NCBI GenBank assembly: GCA_023823795.1
Contig: CP085710.1
Span: 4,800,001-4,864,000 of the forward strand
DNA: 64,000 nucleotides
Reading direction: 5' to 3'
Source of the DNA: Bacillus sp. F19
Lineage (GTDB): Bacteria > Bacillota > Bacilli > Bacillales > Bacillaceae
This document shows positions 10,501 to 18,601 of this stretch, piece after piece. Numbering within the stretch: the first letter of the stretch is position 1; every line of letters starts with the position of its first letter. A program made the translations under genes and the position numbers. The notes below the pieces were generated by a model, which was given only the letters and a program-made list of their open reading frames with translations, did no database searches and was not told the DNA's origin.

Positions 10501-10747
10501 CCGATTTGACATTAATATATTTATCGCTTATACGTGATTCCTGTACTTGCCATTGAAAAGTTAGATTTTTGCCCATTGAATCATCATCCATGATTACACT
10601 GGCGGTGATCGTTTGACCGTAAACCGGCTGCATATTGTCGATTTTGACGATATTGTCGTCCGACTTGTTTGTAAGTGCGTCTGCGGTGGTCGATAACATA
10701 ACGAATATCATCGTGAATGCGAGGGTAATAGATAAAATTCTTTTCAT
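7571..10747 (-). CDS. Secreted multidomain metallophosphoesterase (LamG, calcineurin-like, Ig-like, F5/8C)
   Basis: The start is the ATG at 10747 (GGAGG 9 bases upstream), giving 1058 aa with a signal peptide at residues 1-23 (MKRILSITLAFTMIFVMLST...ADA). A longer open frame to 11071 crosses insertion-sequence debris and is not a gene. Domains in order: Ig-like about 33-120; LamG/concanavalin-like 128-325; helical FIVAR-like 335-405; calcineurin-like phosphoesterase 415-690; fibronectin-like and bacterial Ig-like 720-915; discoidin-type F5/8C about 920-1055. Metal motifs present are GDVTGG (456), GNHD (496) and SSHYP (578). The usual first DxH reads DSDPE and the last GHxH reads GHTQY, so two His ligands are missing. 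A frameshift at the 3' end has cut off FIMAH, cohesin-like and SLH parts, so the product is probably secreted but no longer wall-anchored. Substrate unknown. Confidence 0.8.
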   Translation of the reverse strand: MKRILSITLAFTMIFVMLSTTADALTNKSDDNIVKIDNMQPVYGQTITASVIMDDDSMGKNLTFQWQVQESRISDKYINVKSGGTSKSYTVTLNDIGKKLRVVVGLPSNGDRKTSLPTNAVLNANPLIASMKFDNNLKDDANQENLEGKGNYSYVDGVLPGTKALHLESGDGNYVGTKHSLNFGNDSFTTSFWYKGDTNNNQVILSNKDFTKSSNEGWAIYTSANSVNMNLGFPTTSVKFGRDTFNASEWRYVTFVVDRDKMLGSLYIDGYKMTETSLGIGTLDTSNPLNIGSDGLGKHGGNSFDIADLNVWKGAFSSDVVQANYKSYAVNKVDVNALNDTISEANTIIADGLGKGFSQTDFDHLKKVLNTATTVATTQKVKLYTQETINYYVRELKNALFIYQKSNKTLTPAGLNMIVDSDPEISGNPATHARIEKDYRTELRLFPQADVLFIPGDVTGGNRAEEYVWMKHLTDVHNKLKSEGLFDNTKLYMVRGNHDMAGSQNLIPIGSAGAWNESTNSYDNNFYNDAYRVKVKGYNFVGFDGNFNNSNTVGKTNNFLDQIKKEEDYDPTKPIFVSSHYPISGTAWGSAWSSAGSNAVGKYIADNNFSQVVYMSGHTQYDPTDERSHYQGAATYLDSGASSYSSYIDNGPYGGYIEGSYINYHTTPRIANFIEVYGSKIIIKQYNLSTDEYVGTPSVKVVGEGKDAFTYSRSDIRELIAPQFEEGITVDSYKNNELAFTIKQANDNVRVLEYNIQLINKLTGKVDKSFNSLSLPLDKPFDEYRHYKFTDLSPTTPYILRVFADDSMYNRSSQDIDIEAQSVNLNSITAPADLTGLTIGTAKTADALGLPKTVSLDTDAGRGEANVTWNVDASNYDPTVKTAQTFAVNGTVTLPTGVKNPNNVPLTTSIKVTVNKIPQSQMTATATSQETIGENNSASMAIDGDPQTFWHTKWDKSDVLPQSITLNLGGTYAIDKVAYLPRPSGSNGNITGYNVYVSTDGVAFTKVASGTWANDNAEKVATFDPTDASYVKLEATAGVNGWAAAAEISVLETETVKN

Positions 10748-10789
10748 TACAGAAAACCTCCATATTTTAAGTATTTTAAGAGTCTGTTC

Positions 10790-11000
10790 AAAAAGCTTGT
10801 AAAATTGAGTAAAAAACAAAACCGTAGCGAAACTTTGATGCGGAATATTGATTATATCGATCATGTCGACGACTCCATTGTGCTGGAGAAGGTCGCCCCG
10901 CTTTACAAAGATGGCGGGCATCCTCCCATCGATCGGGATGAGAGGAGATTTTCCGTCACGGAAATCCCCCTTTCGTTTCCAATATTGGAACCTTGATTTT
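10790..11000 (+). mobile_element. Insertion-sequence fragment (transposase N-terminus remnant, IS1182-like)
   Basis: The plus strand at 10805-10996 reads a short frame with NIDYIDHVDDSIVLEKVAPL followed by YKDGGHPPIDRDE. This resembles the N-terminus of IS1182-type transposases (a V..L..LY..GGRPPIDP pattern) before the frame drifts. The preceding GTCTGTTCAAAAAG at about 10782-10795 resembles an IS end. There is no catalytic DDE domain. The fragment sits in the upstream region of the metallophosphoesterase and may have displaced its original promoter. Confidence 0.45.
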
Positions 11001-11290
11001 CTCCTTCTACTGCTCTCATTAAACTGAAATGGTGCCATCTCAAAACAACATAAAATATAACACAGACACACAAATTACCTCTTGTATAAACAAATAATAC
11101 ACAATCATTATTAATTTTCTGTAAATACCGTGTAAATTATTGTTGATTTTATGCAAAATTACACATAAACACACAATTACACAATAAATAGCTGATGGTG
11201 GATTTTATTTTCCTGGCTGCAAAAAATAAAGATTTACTTTGCTGCTTGAAATTTGAGGAGAGAAGCTGAAATGAGATAAAATGAGTTTAA
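11001..11290. other. AT-rich intergenic region with ACACA-type repeats
   Basis: No gene was found. At about 11058-11190 the motif ACACAAATT or ACAC(A)AATTAC recurs several times, including TTACACAT, AACACACAATTACAC and ACACAATAAATA. A similar ACACAAATTCGCATAAG lies upstream of the DeoR gene at about 12174-12190. These could be DeoR operators at both its own gene and the metallophosphoesterase gene, but the region is so AT-rich that chance similarity is possible. Confidence 0.25.
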
Positions 11291-11295
11291 AAAAC

Positions 11296-11337
11296 ACATA
11301 AAAAAAAAGGAAAGTAGACGGCTACTTTTCCTTCAAA
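11296..11337 (-). terminator. Intrinsic terminator of the DeoR gene
   Basis: GGAAAAGTAGCC pairs with the complementary GGCTACTTTCC-type arm around a short loop and is followed on the minus strand by a long T-run (the A8 tract at 11302-11309 on the plus strand). It lies directly after the stop of the regulator at 11322. Confidence 0.7.
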
Positions 11338-12104
11338 TTAATCTTATTCACAATTTCAATACCTTCTTTTTTATATTTCTGCAGTACCTTTTCGGATAGA
11401 TTTGAATCAGAAATAATACGGTCAACCCTTTCAAAATGGCAGACTTTCAATAATGATGCAACATCAAATTTACTGCTATCCGCCAGCACAATGCAACTTT
11501 GAGAATTCTCAAGCATTTTCTTTTTCACTTGGAATTCACCTAACCCGTAATCCGTCAGCCCTTCCGTCAAGGAAATACCACTGATGCTCATAAAAAAAGT
11601 ATCAATGTGAAATCCTTTAAAAAATTCTTCCGCCAAAGAACCTACTAGACATAATTCTTCATTTCGGAGTACACCCCCGGGCATCAAAATCGTATAATGA
11701 GGCATTTCTGAAAGTTCTTTGGCAATGATTAAGGAATTTGTTAAAACGGTAAGTCTTTGAAACCTGCTTTTTAATTCTTTCGCCAATTCGGTATTTGTTG
11801 TGCTGACATCTAATGCAATGGATTGTCCTTCTGTAACATAATGTGCAGCAATCTTCGCTATTTCCATCTTTTCCTCAATATTTTTGGTTTCCCGCAATGA
11901 GAAATTGATTTCTTGACTGTTCGCATTATCTAAAACCGCTCCACCGCGCACCCTTCTTATATACCCTTCTTTCTCGAGATATTCAAAATCCCTGCGGACT
12001 GTTTCGGTAGACACACCAAACATTTTTGTGATCGAAGACACCTTGACAGACTTATTTTTCCGCAAGCATTCCATTATATTTTCATGACGCTCATGAGCTA
12101 ACAA
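11322..12104 (-). CDS. DeoR/GlpR family transcriptional regulator
   Basis: The 260-aa protein has an N-terminal DeoR winged helix (KVSSITKMFGVSTETVRRDF then YIRRVRGGAV, residues about 17-55). A DeoRC sugar-phosphate sensor follows, with ALDVSTTNTELAKEL, LTNSLIIAKEL, MPGGVLRNEELCLVG and VLADSSKF. The start chosen is the TTG at 12104, because AGGTGA lies 6 bases upstream; a GTG at 12113 would sit inside that site. Family members respond to phosphorylated sugars. It stands alone with its own terminator; the nearest candidate target is the metallophosphoesterase downstream. No linked sugar operon remains, and a lipoprotein stub and IS debris upstream suggest that the operon was lost. Confidence 0.88.
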   Translation of the reverse strand: MLAHERHENIMECLRKNKSVKVSSITKMFGVSTETVRRDFEYLEKEGYIRRVRGGAVLDNANSQEINFSLRETKNIEEKMEIAKIAAHYVTEGQSIALDVSTTNTELAKELKSRFQRLTVLTNSLIIAKELSEMPHYTILMPGGVLRNEELCLVGSLAEEFFKGFHIDTFFMSISGISLTEGLTDYGLGEFQVKKKMLENSQSCIVLADSSKFDVASLLKVCHFERVDRIISDSNLSEKVLQKYKKEGIEIVNKINLKEK

Positions 12105-12370
12105 TATTTTCACCTGCTTTAGTTATTAGGCAAATTTGGTATTTCTTAATTTTTTTACTTATTCTATAAATAACACAAATTCGCATAAGTTCACAACCTA
12201 ACTCATGTAAGATTTTTGTAAAGTTTTTACATATGGATATGTACATACAAGCTTTCTCAGTATTTTTCTACAAAGCTATCCAATATAAATAAGATATGTT
12301 TGAATGAACATAATTTTTGGAAAAATGAAGAAATAACCAAAAAGCTGGTTTATAGGAGGCGGAAAACATA

Positions 12371-12496
12371 TTGAGGAGAAGGATGGCCGTTTCATTACTG
12401 TTGGTATTTAGTATTTTTACTGGATGCACACAAATTCCCCGCGAAAGAGAATCTGGCATTATCAAAACAAAATTTTTTATAAATTTTCGAACTTAA
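12371..12496 (+). pseudogene. Lipoprotein signal-peptide stub (remnant of a solute-binding protein?)
   Basis: A 41-codon frame reads RRRMAVSLLLVFSIFTGCTQ, a textbook lipoprotein leader with lipobox FTGC. It is preceded by AGGAGG at 12355-12360 and by GAGGAGAAGG before an internal ATG at 12383. After about 17 further residues it stops at 12496. Such leaders normally start solute-binding proteins of about 430 aa. The divergent DeoR gene suggests that a regulated transporter once stood here and was deleted. A genuine 41-aa lipoprotein is less likely but not excluded. Confidence 0.5.
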
Positions 12497-12550
12497 TTTT
12501 AAATCCACTGCAAGCTTATATTGCAGCCAGTATAAATCGGTATAGATTGA

Positions 12551-12584
12551 AAAATTGACAGCTCATATGCTGTCAATTTTCTCT
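12551..12584 (+). terminator. Intrinsic terminator or inverted repeat
   Basis: AAAATTGACAG pairs perfectly with CTGTCAATTTT around an 8-base loop, followed by TCTCTTTATT. It probably ended the lost plus-strand operon behind the lipoprotein stub, or closes transcripts from either side. Confidence 0.65.
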
Positions 12585-12604
12585 TTATTCGGTCTGCTTT
12601 TGCA

Positions 12605-12775
12605 GCAATTTTTGATTATAAGGCAGGTAGTACCATATGTTTTATCATTATTCTTTCCTGGTCCAAGCTGCGCGTTAAGAAATTGACCACTCAGTAAATC
12701 ATATTCCAATTGGATTTTCACGCCTGCCGTATTACTACTCCCGCCTGAACCTTGATAGTCAGTGGCAACACGCTA
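12605..12775 (-). mobile_element. IS4-family transposase fragment
   Basis: The minus strand reads [20 protein letters not shown], then [20 protein letters not shown] and [10 protein letters not shown]. This is the central part of IS4-family transposases of Bacillus (GSGGSS...K.QLEYDLL.G pattern, then [11 protein letters not shown]). Both ends are missing and there is no start codon, so it is a dead fragment of about 55 codons. It marks a past insertion or deletion between the DeoR region and the ROK kinase operon. Confidence 0.75.
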
Positions 12776-12898
12776 TATCTACGTGGTTTTTTACTATTAT
12801 GATTATCCTTAAAAAACATAATAGCACCTCTTTTTTATTAAGCCTAATTCCTAACTTATTAAGAATTTTATCTTTATTCTTTAAAAGAGTAAACCTAA

Positions 12899-13798
12899 CT
12901 AATTCTGCATAAATTGCCTTGGAATCATTCCCGCCCCGACAACTCCAGCTTTCTGATCCAATAAAGCAAGCTTTAATTGCAGATGGGGTCTAAGACTAGG
13001 GTACAAAAGCGGAAGCACTTTCTCTTTTAATGGATCTAGCATCAAATCCTTTGATTTCATCACTCCGCCTCCAAGAACGATAACCTCCGGATTTAAAGTA
13101 TGAACAATATTGGCAATCCCCATTGCCAAATAGCTCAGCGCTTCATCAATAATCTCAGCTGCCTCTTGATTGCCTTCTTGAGCAAACAGGAACACTTCTT
13201 TTGCACCGTGGCCCGGCCCAAATACAGACTCAGCTTTTCTCCCAATTGCCGTGCCGCTTGCAAGTGCCTCTAACGCTCCTTTGTTAAGGTTAGGAGCATC
13301 TATTGCATGTGGATCTACTATCATATTTCCAATTTCACCGCAGTTTCCCTGAGCACCTGGTATTAGCTTGCCGTCATATACGTATCCCCCGCCAATGCCT
13401 GTAGAAACGGTAATATAAAATACGCTTTCAGCTTCTTTGCCAGCACCGATCAGTGCTTCTGCAAGTGCAGCTGCATTGGCATCGTTTTCAAGATACACCG
13501 GCAAATGCATGGCCGACTCAATCATTTTTGTTAACTCAATATTTTTCCAGCTAGAAAGATTAGGAGGTTCTATAATGATTCCCCTTTTTGCATCCAGTGG
13601 TCCTGGCGCACCAATACCTACTGATCGTATAGCATGTTTTTCCTGCAATGATTGAATCATTGCAATGATCTTTTCAATAGCCGGAAGCGGCCCATTCCCC
13701 GCTTCTGTAGGGCATCCAAGCTCTTCTAAAATAATCCCATTATCATCAATCACTGCCACCCGAATGTTTGTACCGCCTAAATCGACTCCGATGTTCAT
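12899..13798 (-). CDS. ROK family sugar kinase (glucokinase/mannokinase-like)
   Basis: The start is the ATG at 13798 (MNIGVDLGGTNI, 299 aa), with GGTGGGGG just upstream; an ATG six codons earlier has no site. ATP-binding DLGGTN is at residue 5, the catalytic Asp is in ENDANAAALAE near 100, the phosphate motif STGIGGGYV is near 128, and the closing GGGVMKS is near 243. The cysteine cluster (CxCGxxGC) that binds zinc in many ROK kinases is absent: the corresponding region reads GNCGEIGN. It is the last gene of the LacI/ABC cluster, 130 bases after the GH38-like gene. It probably phosphorylates the released hexose, perhaps mannose, to feed the phosphomannose isomerase encoded nearby. The sugar cannot be read from sequence. 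Confidence 0.85.
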   Translation of the reverse strand: MNIGVDLGGTNIRVAVIDDNGIILEELGCPTEAGNGPLPAIEKIIAMIQSLQEKHAIRSVGIGAPGPLDAKRGIIIEPPNLSSWKNIELTKMIESAMHLPVYLENDANAAALAEALIGAGKEAESVFYITVSTGIGGGYVYDGKLIPGAQGNCGEIGNMIVDPHAIDAPNLNKGALEALASGTAIGRKAESVFGPGHGAKEVFLFAQEGNQEAAEIIDEALSYLAMGIANIVHTLNPEVIVLGGGVMKSKDLMLDPLKEKVLPLLYPSLRPHLQLKLALLDQKAGVVGAGMIPRQFMQN

Positions 13799-13885
13799 TT
13801 TCCCCCACCATCCCATAAACTTGTATAAGATTAATCATATTGTCTATGCTTCTCGTGCACAACAGGAAAATTGAAATTATTTTTT

Positions 13886-13932
13886 AAAATAAAAAACCTC
13901 TGGTGAGGATCTAGCTCACCAAGGTTTATTAT
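13886..13932 (-). terminator. Intrinsic terminator or attenuator after the GH38-like gene
   Basis: AAACCTCTGGTGAG pairs with CTCACCAAGGTTT (one bulge) around GATCTAG, with a T-rich run on the minus strand. It lies between the GH38-like gene (stop at 13945) and the ROK kinase, so the kinase may be read by partial readthrough or from its own promoter. Confidence 0.65.
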
Positions 13933-13944
13933 TTAAACGATCTA

Positions 13945-16062
13945 TTAAAAATCATATGAATGAAGTTTCAATGAAAATCTGAATTTGGCATCTTCTTCGT
14001 ACCACATTGGAAAATTCGTTCCCCATACATTGTTGTATAAATTAAAATGAAAGCCGTTCTCTAAATTCGGAGGTTTATTATCCAGCTGTAATAATCGTTT
14101 CTCTCCTGGAGACACAAGAGGGACATCCTTTGTTTCAATGACAGCCCATCCGTCGGCGCCATGGTAAGTTACTTCCGACTGAATGCCATGAAGGTTGCGG
14201 TTGCCGTTTTTTACAACCTCATACGGAGAAATCAGGGTGCCCATTTTATCCATTTTCCAAAGAGACGGATTATCTACCTGCAGACTAAATGAGAACCATA
14301 TCGCTTCAGGAAGACGGTTTGCATCTTTTCCATACCAATTCATTTCAATATCAATTATTGGCTCATGCTTTAAAAATGTATAGATAATCTCAACTTCTCT
14401 TGGAGCACCGTACAGCTCTGCAGCCTGAACTGGCAAACGAAGGTTTACATAGACTCGATCTAAGCTCTGATCTTTATGCTTTGTCAGGGAAATTAATTCA
14501 GGACGATAGAGAGTATGTACAGGAATGGGCTCTACCAGCTCCATGCCCGGCTTCCCTTGATCTGCTTCTGACCAGCGGTAGGTTTGATAAAGATTTTCTA
14601 CATACTGCTTAAACCACGTCTGATAGTTTTCTGCTCCGAAGGATTCATAGGAAAATACCCCAAGCCGATGATCATGATTTGCCCACTCTTTACCTGATCG
14701 ATCAAGTAATCGGGAGATGGAGCCATCATCCGAGAATGATACTTGGAACTCACCAAGTGAATAAACAGCGCCTGTTCTTATTTCCTCTAAAAAATTCTCA
14801 TCATTTTTAACAGGCACTAATGCCTCAAGTGCTGTCTTCACTTCCTGCTGTTTGTCAGAAGAAAGCGCGCAAACAGCCTTTTGAAGAAACCCCCTCTGCT
14901 CCTTCCATGAGCTTTCAAATAAGCTGTAGCTTCTATTTTCCCATGTGGTTGAAAAAAGCTGCTTGGACATATTATCAAATTCATGCATCGCAAATGAACC
15001 AATATAGCCGTATTTATCAGGAACTGCATCTTTTGAAATCAAGTCGCGCTCTCTAGCCGACTTAAAATCTTGTTTTGCATAATGTTTATAGTCATTTAAA
15101 TACTTTTTTTCATCAAGGCCCCATGTATGCTCAGGAATTAACAATAACCAATCCGAGAACTCCTTGAATTCTTCGCTGTCTTCTTCAAGTCTGCCTTGTG
15201 TGATCCATGTATTTCGAAGCCTGATCAGCTCACGGTATTCCGCAACTTTTTTGGGATCGGTGCCGGCTCCATGAACCCATGTATCGCCTATCTCTTCATG
15301 TACAACTGGAAGTGTATGCTTGATCGTGAGAAGCTTTTCTGCAAAGGCATCCATAGTAGACGCTTTAATACTGGCATTCGGGAAGCGTTCTCTTAATCTA
15401 GTAAACTCTTGTTTGATATCCTCTATTGATGGCGGTCCGCAATTGTCGCCGGTGTGGGCAAATACCATCACCTCATTCAATCCATCAATCCTTAAGACAT
15501 CCCCATAATTGTCTGCATAATTAACAATGACGTCAGAGCCATCATCCGCTTTCCATACAAACAGGTTAGGGACGGAAGGGACCTTTGAGGCCGGGTTTAC
15601 TCCAAAATGCAAATACTTGATTCCACTTTCAGCGAGCAGTGGAATCATAGCCTTTGTATGTCCCGGGACATCTGTCATTTTTCCGGCAATCGTCTTTTCC
15701 CCATACTTCTTATCAAGATTCTTCGAGATCGTTAATGCGTATTTAAACAGATTTTTGTCCATCAATTCCGTATGTGTCGTGAAAGGAAGGCCGTGCCAGG
15801 CGATATAACCTCTTGAGATTGCATCATCCATGACCTTTTTTTCATCAGCATTTGCCCGTTTTAGGTATTCATGAATGAGCCATGAGCCCGTAGTCCATAC
15901 AAACCCGGCACTGCCTTTCTCCTTCTCAAGCTCCCGGCTTAATTCAATGGCCTTCGGAATATAGGACTGAATATATTGATTCGTGACATTTTCAGCTAAA
16001 TCTGTAAAGCCGATATCAAGATGTGTTTTAAATACGACATGAACAACTTCAATCTCTTTCAA
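13945..16062 (-). CDS. GH38-like glycoside hydrolase (DUF5054 family), probable alpha-mannosidase
   Basis: The 705-aa protein begins MKEIEVVHVVFKTHLDIGFT. The HLD triad matches the His-x-Asp metal site of GH38 alpha-mannosidases, and MTDVPGHT near residue 140 matches the D-x-x-GH segment that holds the GH38 nucleophile. Later parts (TWVHGAGTDPKK, LLIPEHTWGLDEKK, GSFAMHEFDNM) are typical of the DUF5054 subgroup; the C-terminal third is beta-rich. The start is a TTG at 16062, with AAGGGG 10 bases upstream, 7 bases after the stop of the preceding gene. There is no signal peptide, so it works in the cytosol on imported oligosaccharide. Alpha-mannosidase activity is inferred from family resemblance and from the ABC transporter, kinase and ManA context; the subgroup itself is poorly characterised. 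Confidence 0.75.
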   Translation of the reverse strand: MKEIEVVHVVFKTHLDIGFTDLAENVTNQYIQSYIPKAIELSRELEKEKGSAGFVWTTGSWLIHEYLKRANADEKKVMDDAISRGYIAWHGLPFTTHTELMDKNLFKYALTISKNLDKKYGEKTIAGKMTDVPGHTKAMIPLLAESGIKYLHFGVNPASKVPSVPNLFVWKADDGSDVIVNYADNYGDVLRIDGLNEVMVFAHTGDNCGPPSIEDIKQEFTRLRERFPNASIKASTMDAFAEKLLTIKHTLPVVHEEIGDTWVHGAGTDPKKVAEYRELIRLRNTWITQGRLEEDSEEFKEFSDWLLLIPEHTWGLDEKKYLNDYKHYAKQDFKSARERDLISKDAVPDKYGYIGSFAMHEFDNMSKQLFSTTWENRSYSLFESSWKEQRGFLQKAVCALSSDKQQEVKTALEALVPVKNDENFLEEIRTGAVYSLGEFQVSFSDDGSISRLLDRSGKEWANHDHRLGVFSYESFGAENYQTWFKQYVENLYQTYRWSEADQGKPGMELVEPIPVHTLYRPELISLTKHKDQSLDRVYVNLRLPVQAAELYGAPREVEIIYTFLKHEPIIDIEMNWYGKDANRLPEAIWFSFSLQVDNPSLWKMDKMGTLISPYEVVKNGNRNLHGIQSEVTYHGADGWAVIETKDVPLVSPGEKRLLQLDNKPPNLENGFHFNLYNNVWGTNFPMWYEEDAKFRFSLKLHSYDF

Positions 16063-16069
16063 ATGAATG

Positions 16070-16834
16070 TCACCCCTTGTTTGTCTGCCATTTGGCTGTC
16101 AGTTTGATCAGATATGAAAGGCTCTGCTCCAGGCTATCCAATGGGCTCCCTTCACAAATATCCTGTTCAACCGCATACCACTCCGCACCATTTTGTTCTC
16201 CCCACATTAGAATTGGTTCAAAATCGATGCATCCTGCCCCTATCTCTGCAAAATTTTCTTTTCCGTCACTTGTCATATCCTTCAGATGCAGAATCGGCAT
16301 TTGATTTGGAAAGCGGCGAATATAACTTAATGGATCAAGTCCTGCTTTTTTCACCCAATACGTATCAATTTCCGGAAAAATTTCTGGTGGAGCCAGAAGA
16401 TAATTCAGAGCATATTCCCCATCGATCTCAGTTTGGAACTCGAAATCGTGATGATGATAGCCGATTCGAAACCCCTGCGGCACTGCTTTTTTTGATACGG
16501 CGAGCAAGTCTTTTCGGACGTTTTTGTATCCTTCTTCATTTTTTAAATGGTCGTCTAAATAAGGCAAAATGATTTCTGCTGTTTGAAACAGTCCCGCTTC
16601 CTGTAACACTTCATCCAGTTCATGCTTCAGCCTGTCTAAGCTGACATGCATGCCGGCCGTTTTTAGGCCTGTTTCATTAAGAACCCCGGCAATCTCCTCA
16701 GGTGAATACCCATACAGGCCATCAATTTGAACAGCATCCCAGCCCATTTTTTTTAACAGCCTTAAAGTGCCTGGAAAATCATTCTGAATTTCATTTCGCA
16801 GCGTATATAATTGGGCAGCGAATTTATGCTTCAT
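16070..16834 (-). CDS. Sugar phosphate isomerase/epimerase (TIM barrel)
   Basis: This 254-aa AP-endonuclease-2-like protein has LRLLKKMGWDAVQIDGLYGY near residue 24, AGMHVSLDRL near 58, RIGYHHHDFEF near 125, PEIDTYWVKKAG near 153, ILHLKDMTSDG near 177 and WYAVEQDICEG near 220. These match the metal ligands Glu/Asp/His at barrel ends, and the pattern is close to many secondary-metabolism and inositol-type isomerases. It is third of its family in the window but belongs to the LacI/ABC operon, 20 bases after the reductase and 7 before the GH38-like gene. It probably works together with the aldo/keto reductase on the sugar or polyol part of the imported compound. Confidence 0.85.
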   Translation of the reverse strand: MKHKFAAQLYTLRNEIQNDFPGTLRLLKKMGWDAVQIDGLYGYSPEEIAGVLNETGLKTAGMHVSLDRLKHELDEVLQEAGLFQTAEIILPYLDDHLKNEEGYKNVRKDLLAVSKKAVPQGFRIGYHHHDFEFQTEIDGEYALNYLLAPPEIFPEIDTYWVKKAGLDPLSYIRRFPNQMPILHLKDMTSDGKENFAEIGAGCIDFEPILMWGEQNGAEWYAVEQDICEGSPLDSLEQSLSYLIKLTAKWQTNKG

Positions 16835-16853
16835 ATACTAGTCGCTCCTCTCC

Positions 16854-17819
16854 TTAAACACTTGCTTCTCGTTCCATCAAATTGAGCCAGTTCATTTCCT
16901 CAGCCGTCAGCTTGATGGCGGACCCTGCAACAGATGAAATCAATTCTTCTGTATTTTCCGGTCCTATAATGGCTGCCGTTTGGTATGGCTGATTCAACAC
17001 ATAAGCGAGTGCGATTTGAATAGCCGTGACACCCTTGTCTTCAGCAAGCTTCTTAGCCCGTTCATACCTTTTCCAATTATCCTCGGTGTAATAGACCCGA
17101 ACCATTTCTTCATGATCTTTTTTATAAGGAGCAAATCTTCCGCTGAAGAAACCGCCCGCTTGAGATGACCATGAGAGCAGCGGCATCTGCGAACCTTTGT
17201 GCCAATTCTCCATGTGCTCATCCACTGAAATGCACCCAGGCCATCTTGGTTCCCTGCATTTTGCCAGGCTCAGGTTCGGACTATTAAACGTAAACCCTAT
17301 TAATCCATGCGCCGCAGCATATTCATTCGCTTCCTGTATGCGCTGATGCGACCAGTTCGAAGCCCCAATCGCGTGAATTTGTCCTGCATCAAGATGCTGA
17401 TTTAACACATCCATAATCACGCCAACCTCTACACTTTCATCATCACGATGAAGGGCATAGAAATCAATATAGTCTGTATTCAATCGCTCTAAGCTTTCTG
17501 AGATATCTTTAGAGATAGCTGCCGGATTCACACGGGGACCTGGTTCACCATCATCATGGTGAGCCCCTTTTGTTAAAATATGAATCTCACTGCGATTCTT
17601 CCGCAAATGCAGCCATTCCCCAAAAATAACCTCGCTGTCTATGTACTGATGAGCCATATCAAACATATTTCCGCCTATTCTGAAGTACTCATCCAGCATA
17701 TCGAATGCCTGCTGCCTGCTGTCATATTGATAGAAATGAGCCGTCCCCATTATTAACCTTGAGCATGCTTTCTCAACATATTTTTGATCGATCATTCCTT
17801 TTAAACTGTGAAATTCCAT
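16854..17819 (-). CDS. Aldo/keto reductase
   Basis: The 321-aa NADP(H)-type (beta/alpha)8 barrel has the catalytic tetrad recognisable as Asp and Tyr in FDMAHQYIDSEVIFGEWL, Lys in HILTKGAHHDDG and His in FYALHRDD. Cofactor residues follow in AIGASNWS and AAIIGPENTEEL. The start ATG at 17819 has GGGAGG 7 bases upstream. It reduces a sugar aldehyde/ketone or oxidises an alcohol; which direction is unknown. It is tightly packed between the broken glycerophosphodiesterase (13 bases) and a TIM-barrel epimerase (20 bases) in the LacI-controlled group. Confidence 0.88.
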   Translation of the reverse strand: MEFHSLKGMIDQKYVEKACSRLIMGTAHFYQYDSRQQAFDMLDEYFRIGGNMFDMAHQYIDSEVIFGEWLHLRKNRSEIHILTKGAHHDDGEPGPRVNPAAISKDISESLERLNTDYIDFYALHRDDESVEVGVIMDVLNQHLDAGQIHAIGASNWSHQRIQEANEYAAAHGLIGFTFNSPNLSLAKCREPRWPGCISVDEHMENWHKGSQMPLLSWSSQAGGFFSGRFAPYKKDHEEMVRVYYTEDNWKRYERAKKLAEDKGVTAIQIALAYVLNQPYQTAAIIGPENTEELISSVAGSAIKLTAEEMNWLNLMEREASV

Positions 17820-17832
17820 TTAAAGGCCTCCC

Positions 17833-18587
17833 TTATGAATGATGAATCATTCTTTCTCTTATCATGACGTCAGGAAGATTCGTGTCCATCGCGTCAATTT
17901 TCCATTCCTGAAGCGTTTTCCATACACGGATATCGTCGCTCATGCTTCCATGCACATAATAGCCAGCCTGATGAAGCTCTTCTATTAAACTTGGAGATAA
18001 TTGATTTATCGGCACATTTAATACTTGTGCCTGAAGTTCTTTCAGATAACGGACAGGATCTGCTAATCGCGAGGAGCAGATAACATTTGTGAGGATGCGC
18101 TTGCTGTGCCTCCTCGCTTCAGCTAAGGATGCATGGTTAAAGGACATGAGCTGGATTTGGTCTTCCATTTGATAGCTCCGGTTAAATCTGTGACTCTTTT
18201 AGCTAATGGTTCTTTCAGGTGCTCCATCTGCTTCAGTTCGATGCTGAGCACGATTTTCCCCTTCGCCCATGCTAAAACTTCCTCGAGTGCCAGGATCTCT
18301 TCATCAGCAAACTCCTCTGAAAACCACGCACCTGCATCTAATTTTTTCAAGTCAGATAAAGTGTGTTCGCTCACAAATCCCGTTCCATTGGTTGTCCTCT
18401 CAAGTGAGAAATCATGAAAGACAACAGCATGCCCGTCACTGGTCAGCTGGACATCCAGCTCGAGCATATCAGCCTGCAGCTCCTGCGCTTTTTTAAAAGA
18501 CGACATCGTATTCTCCGGACAATACGCAGATGCACCGCGATGCGCGCCAATTAGAGCTCTGTTCTTGCCTTTAAAAATTCTATCCAT
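17833..18587 (-). pseudogene. Glycerophosphodiester phosphodiesterase, frameshifted
   Basis: The N-terminal half (start ATG 18587, MDRIFKGKNRALIGAHRGAS) has the GDPD signatures AHRGASAYCPENT, MLELDVQLTSDG and VFHDFSLERTTNGTG with the catalytic HR...ELD...HD residues. After VTDLTGAIK the frame goes out. A second frame beginning near 18170 continues the family: MEDQIQLMSFNHASLAEARR, then the late strands and the final MDTNLPD. The two halves overlap and join by a single indel near 18165-18185. Either the gene is inactivated or the sequence has an error; the rest of both halves is intact, so the change is recent. It follows the PHP hydrolase by 14 bases. An intact enzyme would release glycerol phosphate or another alcohol phosphate from a phosphodiester. 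Confidence 0.85.
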
Positions 18588-18601
18588 CTTTCCACCGCTT
18601 C

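Noticed and set aside
10748-11071. N-terminal extension of the metallophosphoesterase to 11071
   Set aside because: It crosses insertion-sequence debris, has no ribosome binding site, and puts the obvious signal peptide 108 residues inside the protein.
12268-12465. 65-aa minus-strand frame near the lipoprotein stub
   Set aside because: It is antisense to a stretch with a clear lipoprotein leader and ribosome binding site on the plus strand, and has no site of its own.
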